From Candidatus Woesearchaeota archaeon (GTDB lineage Archaea; Nanobdellota; Nanobdellia; Woesearchaeales; WALR01), in contig WALR01000065.1 of the NCBI GenBank assembly GCA_015522765.1, positions 1 through 5,683 of the forward strand: a stretch of DNA of 5,683 nucleotides. The letters are read 5' to 3'. Below, in pieces: positions 5,682-5,683 of this stretch (its first letter is position 1; every line of letters begins with the position of its first letter). The position numbers were made by a program, and so were the translations under genes. The notes under the pieces were generated by a model, which was given only the letters and a program-made list of their open reading frames with translations, had not been told where the DNA came from and did not search any database.

Positions 5682-5683
5682 TC

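Overview
The window is a compact, gene-dense stretch that reads as archaeal. Two starts (about 1459 on + and 5651 on -) have an A/T box of TATA type centred 26-27 bases upstream of the ATG, the geometry of a leaderless archaeal transcript. A third start (128) has a TATA-like box placed so that a very short leader carries a GGAGGT ribosome-binding site. Arginine is mostly AGG/AGA and isoleucine often ATA, as in many archaea. No rRNA, tRNA, CRISPR or mobile element is visible. I cannot name the lineage from the sequence. The gene content (bacterial-type purN/purH plus an HldD-like epimerase) would fit several archaeal groups with many genes acquired from bacteria.

Layout: 1-127 is a promoter region holding a TATA-like box and a 12-bp perfect palindrome. 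128-1354 (+) is a DEAD-box RNA helicase with a basic Arg/Ser-rich tail. 1355-1458 is a spacer with a clear BRE/TATA promoter. 1459-5156 (+) is a tight four-gene run: purN (GAR transformylase), a divergent HAM1/RdgB-like NTP pyrophosphatase (4-bp ATGA overlap), purH (11-bp overlap), and an HldD-like NAD-dependent sugar-nucleotide epimerase (11-bp gap). 5157-5204 is a pyrimidine-rich convergent spacer. 5205-5651 (-) is a small flavin-reductase-family FMN-binding protein with its promoter at the right edge.

How the genes fit: PurN and PurH carry out both folate-dependent formyl transfers of de novo purine synthesis, and PurH closes the ring to IMP. The HAM1-like protein between them would plausibly remove ITP/XTP-type by-products of the IMP pool, so the first three genes make a sensible purine make-and-clean unit. 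The epimerase is probably co-transcribed but belongs to sugar-nucleotide metabolism. The helicase and flavoprotein look like independent transcription units.

I found no convincing undescribed multi-gene system; this is mainly a housekeeping region. The points most worth a second look are the altered nucleobase-binding motifs of the HAM1-like protein, the HldD-type active site in an apparently archaeal genome, the palindrome between TATA box and expected transcription start of the helicase, and the mismatch between ribosome-binding site and promoter geometry at the flavoprotein gene.
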